64,000 bases of DNA from Artocarpus heterophyllus (taxonomy: Eukaryota > Streptophyta > Magnoliopsida > Rosales > Moraceae), in the NCBI GenBank assembly GCA_025403435.1, contig JAJQZP010000433.1, positions 1 through 64,000 on the forward strand, in the 5' to 3' direction. Numbering within the stretch: the first letter of the stretch is position 1; each line of letters starts with the position of its first letter. Made by a program: the position numbers and the translations under genes. This document shows, in pieces, positions 1 through 13,376 of the stretch. Under the pieces are notes generated by a model, which ran no database searches, had not been told where the DNA came from, and was given only the letters and a program-made list of their open reading frames with translations.

Positions 1-2651
1 TTACTTCTACCAATCTTTTCTCCCTAAATTATTGCTCAATTATGTAGCCTTCTTCTCATTTTGCTAAAGGTCTCCGAAGGGGACATTGAATTATTTTCCT
101 TCAATTAATAGAAGACATGGAGATATTTTCTCAACCACTTATTTAATTATTTCCTCATCTTCTTTCATAATTCACTCCAATTGTCCCCTCAATTATGTTG
201 GCATTATTTGCTAAAAGTCTCCATGGGAGACATGATGATATTTTCTTTTAATGCTCTTTTGTTTCTTCTTACAACTTTCCCCCATAAACTTCCCATTCCT
301 CTCAAGCATTTTGATATCTTTTTATTTAACCATCACCACCTTCTTCTCTAGTTTCTCATTCTCTCCCTTTCTCACTTCAAATTCTAACTAAAGATATCGA
401 GCACAAAGCTCTCTTTGTGGCCAAGGCAATTATAATTCCCAACCATGGTCGAGGCGGTTTTAGAGTTAATTCAAGCTTGATTGTTAACCCAAACTTTGGT
501 GCTTTTCAAAGGAGTTTTGAGATAGATTTTCTTTAATCTAAATTTAGTTTTTAGTATGTGTTTTCTCCATGTCTAATGCATAATTTTCGTGTTCAAAATT
601 CATGCAAATTTCTAGTTATGTTAACATGCATCCTTAAATATTTATGAACAAAAACTTAAGTCTTGAGTTACAACCCACAACCAACTTTTATTTTGGTTTG
701 ATAACAATGTTAGAAACATGTTAGGAATGTTTAAAACCGGTTTCCATAACTTTAAGATTGATGTTCTAATGTTTTGAGCTTAAAGAGCAAACTTAAGTAT
801 GTTTTCATCATTATTTACAAGAAAAGCTAGAGATATAATTTGATAATGATTTTGGTATAAAACTCATGAGAATATGTTTATTATGATTATATAATGCATG
901 TTACATATTTTGGAATGGTTTTGAGATTTTAAACAAGGATAATATGCTTTAGGTTAAAGAAAAATTTGACATCCCATAAACTTTATAATACCTCTATGGG
1001 CAGTGGCTAATTCTTAAAATTCTGGAGTTAAATGAAAATGAATTTTGTAAATTGGTTTGCATATTTAAAAAGTAGACATCCTAAGCTTTCCAACAAGCTA
1101 TCATGAGCCTAAATCGGAGTTGTATTTTAATTTTTATGAATTTTTCAATTTTCGGATTAGAAACTAGTAAACCTGCCAGTGATGGTAAACCACCCGTCTA
1201 CCTTATGTAAACCACCTGTTAACCCGTGTGTTGATTGTAGATAGTGAACCCGCCTTTTTGCAAAAGTATACCACCAAGTTACCATGGTATACCAGCTGTT
1301 AACTTGAACCAAAAACCTAACTTTGCTCACCTTCTAGTCTCTTAATGTCTTACAACCTTTCCAATACTATCCTAAATGAATTATGAATTCTTATTAGAGA
1401 CTAAAACATATAAATTACTTGTATGTATTTTATATTGTGTTTAAGATAAAAATTGTTTACTTGGTATTTAAAGAACAATTGCATAAAAATACTTTAATGT
1501 CACTAATAGACGGGTTTACACATAATTCACTTATGAATGTGATTAGACATTGTGCTTTAGTTTTAATTGTCCTTATGCATGCCTTAGGGTCAAGGATGTG
1601 TGGAGCTAACGTTAATTAATTTCGAGATTAAAAGTTTGTTGTTAAGCTTTGAAGGTATGGATTCTATTACTCATCTTTTGTGAGGTTTTTGGTAAATTAA
1701 ATTTGTTTGTTTTATGTTGTAAAATATGTATATTGTATAGCAAGGAATATAATGATTTGACATATGTTATAAATTGAGAAGCATGGTTAGAAAATTGACA
1801 CTATAAATAAAAATTGAATACAAAGGAATAGTGAGATGTAAAAAGGGTGACGGTTACGTCATTGGGCACAAATACCCTAAAAGGTAAAATAGGGGGAATG
1901 TGATGACGCTTCCTTGGGTTGAAAGTCCCAGAATACACTGTACATGAATCGACTTGGTGAGGACTCGGGGCTTGATGTCCCCTCACCGGAACACCCTTGG
2001 AATGTTTATAGGGTGATCAAGTGCGCCCATTTGGGTTTCAATGAGTTGAGTGATACTCTATTTAACATGGATATCTAGGAACAATGATGATTGGTAATAT
2101 TTGTATAAATGTGTAATTATGAAACTTGGTAATGATTAACTATGGTATCCATAAGATGTGATCATAATAAACCTCATAATCTAGAATATGATGTAACTTA
2201 CTAACCATGCAGTTTTAATGTGGTAATGGATAAACCATAAGGTGAGTCATGATTTCCCTACTGGGCATATCGATGCTCATCCCTATCATATCTTCATCTC
2301 TCAGGTGGAACTCAGTGCAACATATCTGAAGAGGAATAGGCGAAAACAATCCTGCTGTTTTCGTGTTAGAAGACCTTGTTTATTTGTAACTTATTTACAA
2401 CATGTAAGAGTTGTATTATTTTTTTTATGATGGCTGTGTTAAGTTATTTGAGAATTGTACTATGGTGATGATGACTGTAATATATATATTTGGTGCTACA
2501 CTAAAAACTGTGGTTTGTATTTAAAACGTTTATTTTTATTTTTCTTGTTGTTTAAAGACCCACGGGCATTGTTTAATTGATTTAAATAATATAAAATTTA
2601 AAATTATTTTTATTTATTTAAAACTGTTAACCCCCACATAGGGGTGTTACA
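1..2651 (+). repeat. LTR of the cargo-element family (left end outside window)
   Basis: The 3' part from about 970 to 2651 aligns by eye with the LTRs at 21774-24133 and 28363-30724 and with the solo LTR at 13377-15823. Shared blocks include the 'cctctatgggcagtgg' segment, the conserved hairpin at 1956-1987 and the terminal 'ggggtgttaca'. The first roughly 900 bases are more diverged. No TGTGACACCC start is visible, so the left end probably lies before base 1. It is followed directly by Tat-element sequence and has no internal region, so a solo LTR is likely, but its TSD cannot be checked. No coding capacity is credible. Confidence 0.7.
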
Positions 2652-2652
2652 T

Positions 2653-3545
2653 TATCCAAGTTGGGGTTACCAAGAATGAAGTCCTTAAAAAACCTGGTAA
2701 AATGTACCACCTGACCTGCCGTGGGGGTTTATTCCTTTTGAACATTTGCTTAAATGCCACCCAAGGTATCTTGGTTGTATGACTGTACATCCACAACATA
2801 TACATGCCAACAAGCAAGCGATAGCAATTCAGGTTCAACTACATCGAGCGCACGTTTAAGTCATAGAGGGCTCAGTGCATGAATGGGTGTAAAAGAAGGT
2901 AGAGTCCTATTCGGAAGAACTCCGTATAGAGTATAATGCACCCCTTTGGTTGGTCGACGGGGGAATCCCTAGCCTCGGGCAAAATAAGAATTACATCGTC
3001 AGGAATCTCATACTTCTAACGAAGATTGTCCAGTTGGGCTTGGGTCATTGCTGATGTATAATTGGTAGCTGAAGTCTAGCCAAGTTAGCGTACTCTATAG
3101 AGCACTACTCCCCAAACCCTAGTCTTTAAGGTCGTTGGTGCACCCTCATCGTCTTCGGCATTGTCTCCTCCCTGGACTTATTGCCTCTCCTTGGCAACAT
3201 CTTCCTCAACAATAACTTTGCCCACTACTTGGTCCTCTTCAGCTGCATCTTGGCTAGAGGAGATTAACCAACTTGCGGCGACCGCCAAGTGAGCATGCTT
3301 TTATTTAGTCACTCGGGACGTGACTACAGTGGCCACCCCGATGTAAAGGTCCTCCCCCTAGATGGCCTAATCAGGACTGTTCCTTCAAAAAGATCTAGGA
3401 ACTTTTGCTCAGGTGCAGTCCCTTGCCCTAAACTAAGGATCTAGGCCAACCAAGCCACTCATTCTTGCTCGATCACTCTTCTAGTAGTTCCCCTCCCCTT
3501 GTAGCTTGATTGATCCTCAATCAGTGTAGAGAAGTAACGTTTCAA
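2653..3545 (-). pseudogene. Tat antisense-ORF remnant (putative gypsy-type transposase domain)
   Basis: Read on the minus strand, this encodes fragments parallel to those of 44031-44255 and 44262-44774. The clearest block is 'MNLNCYRLLVGMYMLWMY' (2838 leftward), matching 'LNPNCYRSLIRIYILWR' in the other copy. This block resembles the domain found in the extra antisense ORF that some Tat-lineage elements carry between pol and the 3' LTR (Pfam Transposase_28-like). Stops and frameshifts interrupt it throughout. The assignment is from pattern memory, not a search. Confidence 0.5.
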
Positions 3546-5400
3546 AAGAGCCTTAACTAACTGGTCTTCTTTGCTATTCTCTATCTACGATTGGAGTAAG
3601 TGTGGGCTCACACGTACAGCTCTTCCACCAGGTGACTCTCCTTCTAACTAATTAAGAGAACCCAAAGCTAGTGTTTGTGATTTATGAACAAGAGCTCTTA
3701 GAGAGTTTCAGAATCTCACTATCAGAGTATCACTCTTAATCTCTCAATTGATCTAAATAATAATGAGACTCACTCCCTTTTATTGAGGTTGGGTCCATCA
3801 GTCAGTCCTTCTCAGATAATGCCTCAAAATTCGAATCAGAATCAAATTTGGATCAATATCTGATGAGATCCCCTTGAAAACGCGTGATTGACATGTCGAT
3901 CTGTCTAATCGACATGCTGAACTTACCCCATCGATAGGCCGAACCTGAGGATTGGCATGCTGAACTGCCAATAGAAATCTCAGCGAATCTTTTATTTTTC
4001 ACCTGAAATTCTATAGGATAAAGTCTCAGTTTTAATTCAAATAACCTAATATAAAAGTTATCTAATTAAAACAACTTTTATCTAGATAATCTCTAGGAAA
4101 ATAAATGAATTCTTGATAATTCAACAAGTTTATCTTGAATTAATTAAAATTAATCCAATCGATAGACATACATGAATTATCTGACCCCGATAATTCAACA
4201 AGTTTACTTTGAATCAATTTTGTTACAAAATTAATTCAACCGATAAACAGACATGAATTATTTGATTCTTTTGAATTTTAGCCAATCTGATAAATCTGAC
4301 ATAAGTCGTCAATTATTGAAAAAACACGTCGTATCGTTACAAGATTTTATGAGCTAGCAAAGGGGACCAAATGGACCTATATAGTTCAAACTTCTGATAA
4401 TTATGAAACCCAATATTCCATATATACACTTCATAATTATCAACTCCAACGCTACTCCACTAAAAGCTTGGAGCTGCACTCTCAAACTATATAGAATTAC
4501 GAATCACATATAGCTAAGTCTCCATGACATATCATGGTGTATCATATCTCCATAGGATTATCCATAATCGGCTTAAGGACAAGTTTTGTCTTACCTTCTT
4601 TATTATTTTTATCTTCCGTACTATTATCTCACCATCGAAAAACTTACCATCCAAAGACGGTATACCATTCGGTTACACCTATGTATCCAAATGGTTGAGC
4701 GCTTTAGTTTTTCAATTATAGGATAACGCATATAAAAGGATATCACTGCTCCTAAAAAGGAGCTATGGATTCCATATCTATGAATAATAGGTTTACGCTA
4801 TCAAGAGTCATGTCTCTAATGTACTGGCTTGCCTACCACTATTAAAATGTATGTGTCACTCTTTGGTACCTCAAAAGATACAAGTCAAGACAACAGGCCT
4901 ACTATTTATTTCAAGATTAAGATACAATACAAATGATTGTCTAAAGTGAATCGATTTGCTGAGACAGAATAATTAATCCACATTAATTCACTTTATGTCT
5001 CAATCCACACATCGTTACCTATAACAATGTGTCAATGTTTTTATTCACGGAGTCCACCTTCGATGGCCAAGATAGATCATCTCCCAAAAGGGATATAGAT
5101 AACATAATAATTTTTACATGAATAAAGTGCCCAACTTTATTCTCTCAATTGGGGATCTTATGATGTAGACTCTTATATTAAGAATCGTGTCTTTCACATA
5201 ATCTGTCCATTATATGCCTAATTCTTAAAGGTCTAGACCAACAGTCTTAGAATATTGTTTGTTTAACATACATTCAACAAATATGAACATAAAGAGAAAA
5301 AAATTTGGTATATAAATAATAAATAAATTCTTTATTGATAAAAAATGTCTTCAAAAATATATTACATTTTTACTCCTTAGGGCATACATGTCTAATATTT
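3546..5400 (-). repeat. Probable LTR (copia-like) inserted in the Tat remnant
   Basis: This block has no match in the sister Tat element, so it is an insertion. Read on the minus strand it starts near 'TATTAGACATGTATGCCCT', which is like the first bases of many Ty1/copia LTRs (TGTTAGACATGTATGCCC). It is AT-rich, has no coding frame, and holds locally repeated 'ataattcaacaagtttatcttgaat'-type segments (about 4110-4250). Its inner boundary and TSD could not be fixed, so both ends are approximate. Confidence 0.4.
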
Positions 5401-5779
5401 AGATCACCCATATTTGTGTTCGGGAATTACTTGTTCGAGATTGATTGTCAGGTTTCAAAGTTTTACAAGTTCACAAGCCTTTTGCTCAATAATTAGAATG
5501 AAAAAACTCTAAAAAATTTTTAAGTAATGTATGCTGAATAAACGGAAGGCTTCTCCTATTTATAGCCAAATGTCGGGCACAAAAATCGAAGAGGCTTTAT
5601 GATTACCCTCATTAGGGAGACAGCCAATGACAGGCTGACACATATCAGCCGAGTTTGACCAACCATCTTTTTGGAGCCAAGGTTTCAAGGACAAGTATCC
5701 AAGGACCATGTCAGCCGACCAACCCATTCGTGTAGAGTGTAACCGAGTCGAGCATTGACCAGGTGCACTAAAAGGCTAC

Positions 5780-6428
5780 TGTTGGGGGTATGTTTGGCAC
5801 CATTTCCCATACAACTTATCTCGGCTGTCTGACCATCCTGCTAGAACATATGTCATTTTTGGAGCTTACATCACTCCTCGTTGATAGGCACTTCTTCCTG
5901 AGGTGATCCTTAGAGCCTCCTTTGGCCGTTACACATGATATCGCCTCATCATGAAGAACACGTGATTGGGATGGGTAGATACAACCTCAAACCAGGTAGC
6001 AACTTATCTGCAAGGCTGACATATGGTCTAATTATAGCTTTTAGATTAAGGGTTCTCCCCCTTCCAGGGTTATGACACTTATTACCTACCTCCTGACACC
6101 ACCAAATGGAGCACCTGGGTCAAGGATTAAACCTGTCTTACACCCGATCCAAGTGGTGACCTATAAATAGAAATCATTTACTCCACCTCAAAGGTAAGTG
6201 GACTCTTTCACCTAACCCTACTCCCAATCTCGGCCGAACAAGTACCTGACTTAAACGTTGGAGAGCCCTTAACTAGCATCACACTAGTGTCCCCTTGACC
6301 TCTAAAGCGTACACTTTTCTTATTGTAAGTACTCCTCGGGAAGCCGAGACGAGCAGGCAAGTAGTCCGACTGTGCACAGCTGCATGTAGTATTGGTCATC
6401 ATCAAAGCATCAACACCTGCTATTAACA
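5780..6428 (+). repeat. 3' LTR of the Tat remnant
   Basis: It starts TGTTGGGGG after an 'aaaggctac' purine-rich stretch and ends TTAACA. It parallels the LTR at 45282-45957, including the 'ggcaccat' start, 'cctataaatag' (probable TATA region near 6161) and the 'acactagtgtcccct' block. Length is about 649 bp. After it, 6429-6700 contains no recognisable feature. Confidence 0.65.
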
Positions 6429-6699
6429 AAACAGTAGGACTTAGTCGCTTTGTGAGTAGCGAGGTTATAACCCTATAGGATAAAAATGATTTTTCATTGT
6501 AATGTGTTAAACTTAGTTATTAATAGTTGTAATAGTTAATATTTTAAGGTTTTTAATATCTTCCATTGGTTTGAATTAAAATCCTTGCTCTGTATTTTTT
6601 GTTATAACCAAATTACAGTTACTCTAATAAAACATACCATAGTTGATAATGCACACAATATCGACGATACCGATGAGATATTGATCAGACTTGTCCATT

Positions 6700-8954
6700 A
6701 TTAATGGGATTGTAGAGCCAAGTTGAACAATTGTGAAAAACTAGGAGAACATGTAAGCTCCTATATGCTCCTATCTTCCAAGCTGAATACACTTCCACCA
6801 AGATGACCCAATCTTCTCAGTGCAAAGTCCATGTTGTACTGCTTTGTGTAGTATATGCAATTCTGTTTATACCCTATATATGTACTCTTTTGCCTTTATA
6901 GCAAAACTACAATCATAACTCAACACCAATGCGTGCTCTTCCAAACACTTCACTTCCACCCATCTCCCTCACTCCTCCTCCAGCTTATAAACCTTGAAAC
7001 CAACCGTCTTTGGCTGCAAATTATCGAAACTCCGCCATCGAAGAGGGTGTCGATGAAACATGTTAAAGCTAACCCCTCCCACCTTCGACGGGTATTGGGA
7101 GTCGGTGCTCTCCTTCAAGTACCAGTCCACAATGAAGAACAAGTTTTCACCGGCCACCAAGTGTTTCTAGGGACCGTTGCTAAGCAACGACAGAGAGTAT
7201 TGGATTAAGTTTAGGGGGCGTTTAGTTTGCAGTAATCAATAGGAATCATCTTCTCGAAAAAATGATTGTAGGGAATATGATTCCCAGGAACTAAGATTAT
7301 TTCGTTTGGTTGCACATATGAATCTTCTATTAGATTTCTAGGAATAATATATTACTGTGTTTGGTTATACATAGGAATCTTGTATAATTGACAAAATAAT
7401 TTATTGTATTACCATTAAATGTTTCAATATAATATATTAGAACTAATATTAAATAATAATAATATAAATATAAATAATAAAATAATATTATATATAATTT
7501 AACATTAATATTACTATGAATATTAATGTTATTATAATCATTATTATTAAATAATTATTATTTTATATTAATATAATACTTTCTTTATCTTATATAAAAA
7601 TATTAATTTATAATAATCATAGAATTATTATTTAACAATATATTAATATTAAAATATTGTATATAATATAAAATATATTGATATGAATATAAATAATAAT
7701 AAAAATACAATTCTTAATAATATATTAATATTTATATTAATATTAACATTAAATAAACATATTGTTATAGAAAATATTAAATATATTTAGCTATATTTTA
7801 TATTTATAATTATTATAATAGAATTTATATAGTTTAATATTGATATTGCTATGCATATTAATATTAATATTATACTATTCATATTGATGTTATATTATTA
7901 TGTTTTTATTATTATTGTTATTATTAAATTATAATTTTATATTGATATAATATTTATATGTATATCATATATTAATATTAATTTATAATAATAGTACACC
8001 ATTATTTTATTTATTATTATAGTATTTATATATATTATATTTAGATATTGTATATGTAATATATTATATATGTTTATTATTATTGTTAATGTTATTATTA
8101 TTATTATCATTAAATTATTATTTTATATGAATATAATTTTTATATTTATATTGCATAGAAATATTAATTTATAATAATATTATTATTATAATAATTTAAT
8201 AATAATATAATTATTATTATCATCATCATAAAAACAAAGATAAGATTTCTATAGTTTTGAGATTCTCAAAAATATGAATATCACCTTGTTGGTGGGTTTC
8301 ATATTACCCCAAAATGAGGTAATCTGAATCCCACGAGAATTAAGTTTTCAAGAATCCAAAACTTAGATTACTGTATATCAAACATGGTAATCTTACAGAT
8401 TCTCATTCCCATATCAGGATTACTGCATACCAAACGCCCACTTTAAGGTTTTGTCGATCCATGAGATGGTGGCCCAGCGATCCACCACGTAGGGTTGGTT
8501 TTTGTGGATGATTATGTCATTGAAGTTGAGGATTTTGTTGGTGATTAGAGATATCTCTTCCTACTCGTTCTTGGCGAAACCTAGCTTGCCATTGTCGTAG
8601 ATGAGGAAGATCGCCGCCGTCGTTGAATTCAGGGAGATTACCACCTTGTTCACGTAGGCCACGGAGGAGGACCCTTGTACCATAGGCTTCACAAGAAAAA
8701 AAAAAAAGAAGACAAAATCATGCGCACAAACGACAAGCATCGAGCTACAACAATTGCAAGAAAACGGCAACGACAATAGAATAAAAATTGAAAATCTAAT
8801 CATCAAAACAATTTAAAGGAAAGTGCGGACAATGATAAAATCAAGCGCAAAATGACATCAACTGTACAAACAATCAAAACGACAACTTAAGGCAACAATT
8901 GTTTGGAAAACAAAAATCAATAAAGAAGAAGAAAAGTGAAAACGATAATAATCT

Positions 8955-8985
<31 letters not shown>

Positions 8986-9597
8986 CGAGAAAGGAGGATT
9001 AAATGGTTGAATGAAAAGGATTAAATTATTGAATAAAAAGTGGTACTTGACAGCGTAAGAGATGGTCAATAGGGTCAAGCTGAAGTTGTTGAGGTAGAAA
9101 GTGCCGACGCCACCATTGGAGGCGATTAGGTCGTGGATCCAATGGCAGGAGAGTGGGTCCAACAGCTTGAATTTTCTGGATCTTCCAGCTCTGAGATTGA
9201 GATCAAGATGACGATGATGGGGATTTAGGGGAAGAGGTTCTTGGATCTTGATGATCCATTCAGACTGCAAGGTTTCATCTTGGTCTTGGAAGAGGGGGCG
9301 GTCGAGGCGGTAGACGATGGTTCGAGAGACGAAGGCGTGGGCAAAGGAGAAATAAGAGGGGACGGCGAAGGGGAAGCAAGGGAGGGGCTCAACCCAAGAA
9401 AACGACGGCGATGAGGTGAGAGGGAAAAAGGATCGAAACAACGAGTACACGCTGCGGAACCGGAGGACGTCCAGGGGGCTACACACCAGCTGCTCACTGA
9501 TCATCGACCCAATCTCCTCCAGCAGAGGCCACCAAGCTCTATCGTCTTCCCCCTTTATTTTCTTTTCCTTTTTACCCATTTTCTTGGCCCTGATCAA
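6700..9597 (-). pseudogene. F-box/DUF295 (SKIP23-like) pseudogene
   Basis: Minus-strand reading gives a broken plant F-box protein with a C-terminal DUF295 domain. The F-box lies in the first exon (about 9540-9410: 'LVCSPLDVLRFRSV' is typical). It is followed by 'FVSRTIVYRLDRPLF' and 'LLDPLSCHW'. A probable intron runs about 8700-9046 (GT-AG). The next part holds 'VNKVVISL', 'GKLGFAKNE' and 'PYVVDRWATISWID', after which a MITE (7214-8442) interrupts the reading frame. It resumes at 7208 with 'LFFIVDWYLKES' and 'FKVYKLEEE', then 'WVEVKCLEEHALVL' and 'GSVFSLEDRSI' near 6700-6960. In-frame stops (such as after 'AKNE') and frameshifts mark it as dead. Intact relatives are SCF-type E3 ligase substrate adaptors. 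Confidence 0.75.
7214..8442. mobile_element. PIF/Harbinger-like MITE, 1.23 kb
   Basis: The ends are inverted repeats of about 24 bp: 5' GGGGGCGTTTAGTTTGCAG matches the reverse complement of the 3' end at 8420-8442 (GGGCGTTTGGTATGCAGTA). It is flanked on both sides by TTA (7211-7213 and 8443-8445), the target duplication typical of PIF/Harbinger elements. The interior is extremely AT-rich, made of ATT/AAT runs with no coding potential. It sits inside the coding region of the F-box/DUF295 pseudogene. Confidence 0.75.
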
Positions 9598-9735
9598 CTG
9601 TTTGACTCTTCTTTTTCTTCTTCTACACTTTGCAGTCTTTTCTTGTCTTTTTTCTTTTTCTTTGTTTGCTTGTTGTGTGGTACAGCTCAGCTAACAAACA
9701 AGATCGCCCGCCAATGTCAGATCATAATAAATATA

Positions 9736-9912
9736 GGGGGTGTTTGGAAGGTGGTGGAAACCGGTGGTGGGAACCATTTTTACTGTATCATGTGAAAGCT
9801 TTACACTGTAGCAATTTTTTAAATTGTTACTGTAGCATATGAGAGCTTTACACTGTTTATAACTGAGTTTGTGGTGAGAACCGTGGTTCCCACCACAATA
9901 CCAAACAGAGGG
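9736..9912. mobile_element. Small MITE with GTTTGG inverted ends
   Basis: The 5' end GGTGTTTGGAAGGTGGTGG pairs imperfectly with the 3' end (CCACCACAATACCAAACA). The interior holds two facing copies of a 'gtgaaagctttacactgtagc' segment. A shorter relative with the same 'ctgtagcat..gagagcttta' core lies at 52331-52434 in the opposite sense. No clean target duplication was found. Confidence 0.55.
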
Positions 9913-12900
9913 ATAGATATTTTTGTGACCCACATGTTTTCTTCCCTTTTGTCATCTTGTTTTTAAATAGAAAATAATTTTTAGGAGATTTGTTGAGATA
10001 TATGCATTTTTTTTTTTATGATACATATTAAAACAACGGCGCCTACACTTATATTTCTTATTATTTTATAAAAAAAATCTAATTTTGTGGAAAAAGACCT
10101 TTTAATTATAATGCCACTACTTAAAAAAAAAAAGGGACCTCAATCTAATATCTAGAACACTTTTTAACTGAGTCTCACTGCTTTTTTAGAATTACTTCAT
10201 GTGGTGCTTTTGGTGAGTAGGAGATTTTTAATTACAATATGTTACATCTAGATTAGAAAATTATCAAGATATTAGTTGATTATGATTATTGAAGTCAAAC
10301 CTTTTTTTATGTTTGTTATAAAAATTGTTTTGATTCGTCTGGCTTAACTTTAACTCAATAGAATGTAATGATCGTATTCTATATCGTTAGTTCTACCTTT
10401 TTTTTTTTTTTTTTTTAGTGATGTTCTAAGTTCTATATATGATGTTTATTTCTTTATTTTTAAACAAAATAGAAGGATATAGAGGCAAATAATTTTTTAA
10501 AAGTTCTTATTAAAATGAATGAATATACTTTTTTTAAAATTAGACAAATGGTTCCTTCTTATTGATTATAAAGTCAAATAAGAAAAATAACCTTCATTAA
10601 TTATTAATCAGCTATAGTTTATCAACAATAAACTTAAATTTATCAATGATAAACTCCACTTTATCAGTGATAAATTGAGTTTATCGATAATAAAAGGCCT
10701 AGTTTATCGATGGTAAATCTTAGTTATATGTCATTAACAAACCCAAAAATACATCAATGAAATAACAAACCTAAAAAGACCCTAATCCCTCACATTCCCT
10801 CTCTTCTCCCCCTCCCTCCTCCCTATTGTTGTCGCCCGCACCAACGCCACGTTGCCTATCGTTGGAGAGTCATTGTCGCTGTCTTCGATGTCTTGTCATC
10901 AATTGAGTCCAAGGCTCATGCGAAGGCTGTCGTTGCATGTGGCATCATTTCCTCAAGAATCTGGGATGCGTGGCAGCGCTGGTAGCGTCGCTTCCACGCT
11001 AGGTGAGTTCGCAAGAAGCTTGTCAACTAGGTTGGTGTGGCGACGGAAAAAGGAACAGATGCTGGCAAGAGGATGGTTGTCATCATCAGCTTTCACAGTT
11101 TCAGCACCTTTCATTGACAGAAATGCAAAAGTCGAAGGGAAAATGGGCGGCGAGGGCTTATGAATCTAGTTGCAGGTAGTAGAGAGTGCATAAGGAGGAA
11201 GAAGATGAGGACAAAATAGAAAAAGCATAAAAATATACAAATATCCTAGAATTGATCTAGCCATATCCTTGAATTTAGAAAAGTTGTGACAAAAGTTTTG
11301 TTTTTGGGGGCAAATGGGCCACCTAACCTAATTTTGAAGATTGAGATTGACCAGGTTGGATGAAAATTATTAGGGTCTTTCTTTAGTTAGGCCCTGACTT
11401 AGTCTAAAAATGTACAATCTGATATAACACCAAGTATAAGGTTGTCTTAAATAATAAATACTCGGTAAATCCAGATCGAACCCATAGGGAAGGATTTTGT
11501 TTAGTTTCAATATATTTATTATATTTTTTTATTTATTTAAAAGTTAAAAATATGAGGATTAAAATTTATTATTTACAAAACATATTCACAATATTTTACA
11601 CATTTTATAGCATTTTTCATTTTTAAAATTTTGTTATTTTGGAGCTTTAATAATAAGAAATGCAACTAAAATTAAAATGAAATTTCAACAACAAGTGCAA
11701 TTAATTTAAAATAAATTTAGCAAAATAACAACACTAATAACAACAAAATAAAAAGGGTAAAATAGTAATTATAACAATGCTAAGGTTCAAAGATTATGTT
11801 TTGGCAATCAACTTAAATAAATTTTAGGAATACATTATATCATCCTATGTCTATAATAAATCATGCATTACGAAGCATTTACTGTGTTATTTCATGTCTA
11901 TAATGCATCAAAAAATTAACTTAATATACGAGCAAAATTTTAACATAACTAAAATATCAACCAAAATAATACATTAAGAATTTATTAAGCCATTATCTAT
12001 ATACGGCTAATTAAGGTCTTCCCAAGTATTATCCGTATTAATCTATATCGTCAAAAAATCGAAACCAGAATTTTAACAGAGTTCTAGCTAAAAAAATTAA
12101 AATCCTTAGTTTTTTAGAAAATATTTTGGTATTATAACTGCTTAAAAATTAAGAAAAATAAAAAACATTTAAAATGATTTTGTCAGAATTTTCTCCTCTC
12201 ACCTCAACTAAAAAAAATTAAAAAACATATTTAAAATAAAATAATAGAAGTATTATTGAGCATAATTTTTACAGCATAATCTGAAAAATATTTTTCAAAA
12301 ACTTAGACTAAAAACTAAACATAAAAACTAATGAAACCTAAACTATTTAAAAACTAAAAACAATGTTTTTACATTGCGAGAGCTTGGAATTCACGGGCTA
12401 ATAAGACTGGTATTTATAGATGTAAAAAAATACTATTACTAATTTTTTTAATTATTTTTAATGTTTATTTGTTGATATTTTTGGATCAAATTGTATTTTT
12501 TAAATGATCTTTTGAGAACGCTTACTTTAGGCCGAGATCGTCTATAGCACGGCGGCAGAAGGCACGAGCGAGATGCAATCCTAAACATTAAACGAGTGAT
12601 CGAACAATAGAGAATTGAAGTTAAATGCAGGACCAGATGGGATGAAGGTTATGACCGTTGGATGCGGTCTTCTCATGCTTATCAAATGGATGAAAAGGCA
12701 GGAACACACGATTTAGTTAATCTTCATTGCACTGGATCCAGCATGCCTTTATTTTGTGCCTGCGAGCGGGCCCTACTAACAAGCATCAGCATTGACGCAC
12801 GACTACGGGTGACACTTGGCAAAGTTAGGACGGTCTAGATTGCTGGCGGTGTGATATGAGGGTGAGACATGCCACGTGTCCCTTATTTTTCCAAATTCAA

Positions 12901-13056
12901 AATTTTATATATTTCTTGATCATTTCTTGTCCGATTTTGCTTGTTTTGGTGTCTTTTTGCTCTGTTGTTCTACTAAATTTCAAATCTAAAGATAAAAAAT
13001 TGAAACAAAATTAATTATTTTACAAATATGATATTTACAATAATATTAAAAATATA
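9913..13056. other. Gene-free AT-rich stretch
   Basis: No convincing gene here. There are short frames around 10800-11163 (a Ser/Arg-rich 103-aa frame) with no recognised domain. At 10600-10730 there is a cluster of TTTATC/GATAAA words forming small hairpins. From about 11420 ('ccaagtataaggttgtc...') to 12420 the sequence looks like degraded repeat. The block at 12530-12870 is more GC-rich, and I do not recognise it. Confidence 0.5.
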
Positions 13057-13376
13057 TATTTTATAACGACCAGGAAAATTTATTAATAAAATCTAATATT
13101 TAAATTGGGTTTAATTAATGAATTTACTCTTGAAAATTGTAATTTTTGTAAAAATTACGATAATGTATAAATAAGCAGTATTAATTGGAAATTTCACTGT
13201 GAATGTGATGCGAAGTTGAATATTGTTAATACAGATTTTATGAGTTTAATTACTCAAAAATTTGTAAATAATATCCATAAAATGAATTGTATATTACAAT
13301 TAATTGTAACATTGTGATACAAACGAATGGGTAATTAGAATACAAATAAGACATAGAGTCCATCGCGACCCAATCT

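Larger units (their letters stand above)
2652..6428 (+). mobile_element. Remnant of a Tat-type Ty3/gypsy element (3' part)
   Basis: This segment matches the right half of the element at 37957-45957. Bases 2653-3545 correspond to its antisense-ORF region at about 43980-44840. Bases 5401-6428 correspond to the stretch from 44895 through the 3' LTR. The two halves are separated by an unrelated insertion at about 3546-5400. The pol region is missing here. It is old: there are many substitutions and broken frames. Confidence 0.65.

Noticed and set aside
10852..11163. 103-aa Ser/Arg-rich frame as a gene
   Set aside because: No domain, no partner exons; compositional open frame.
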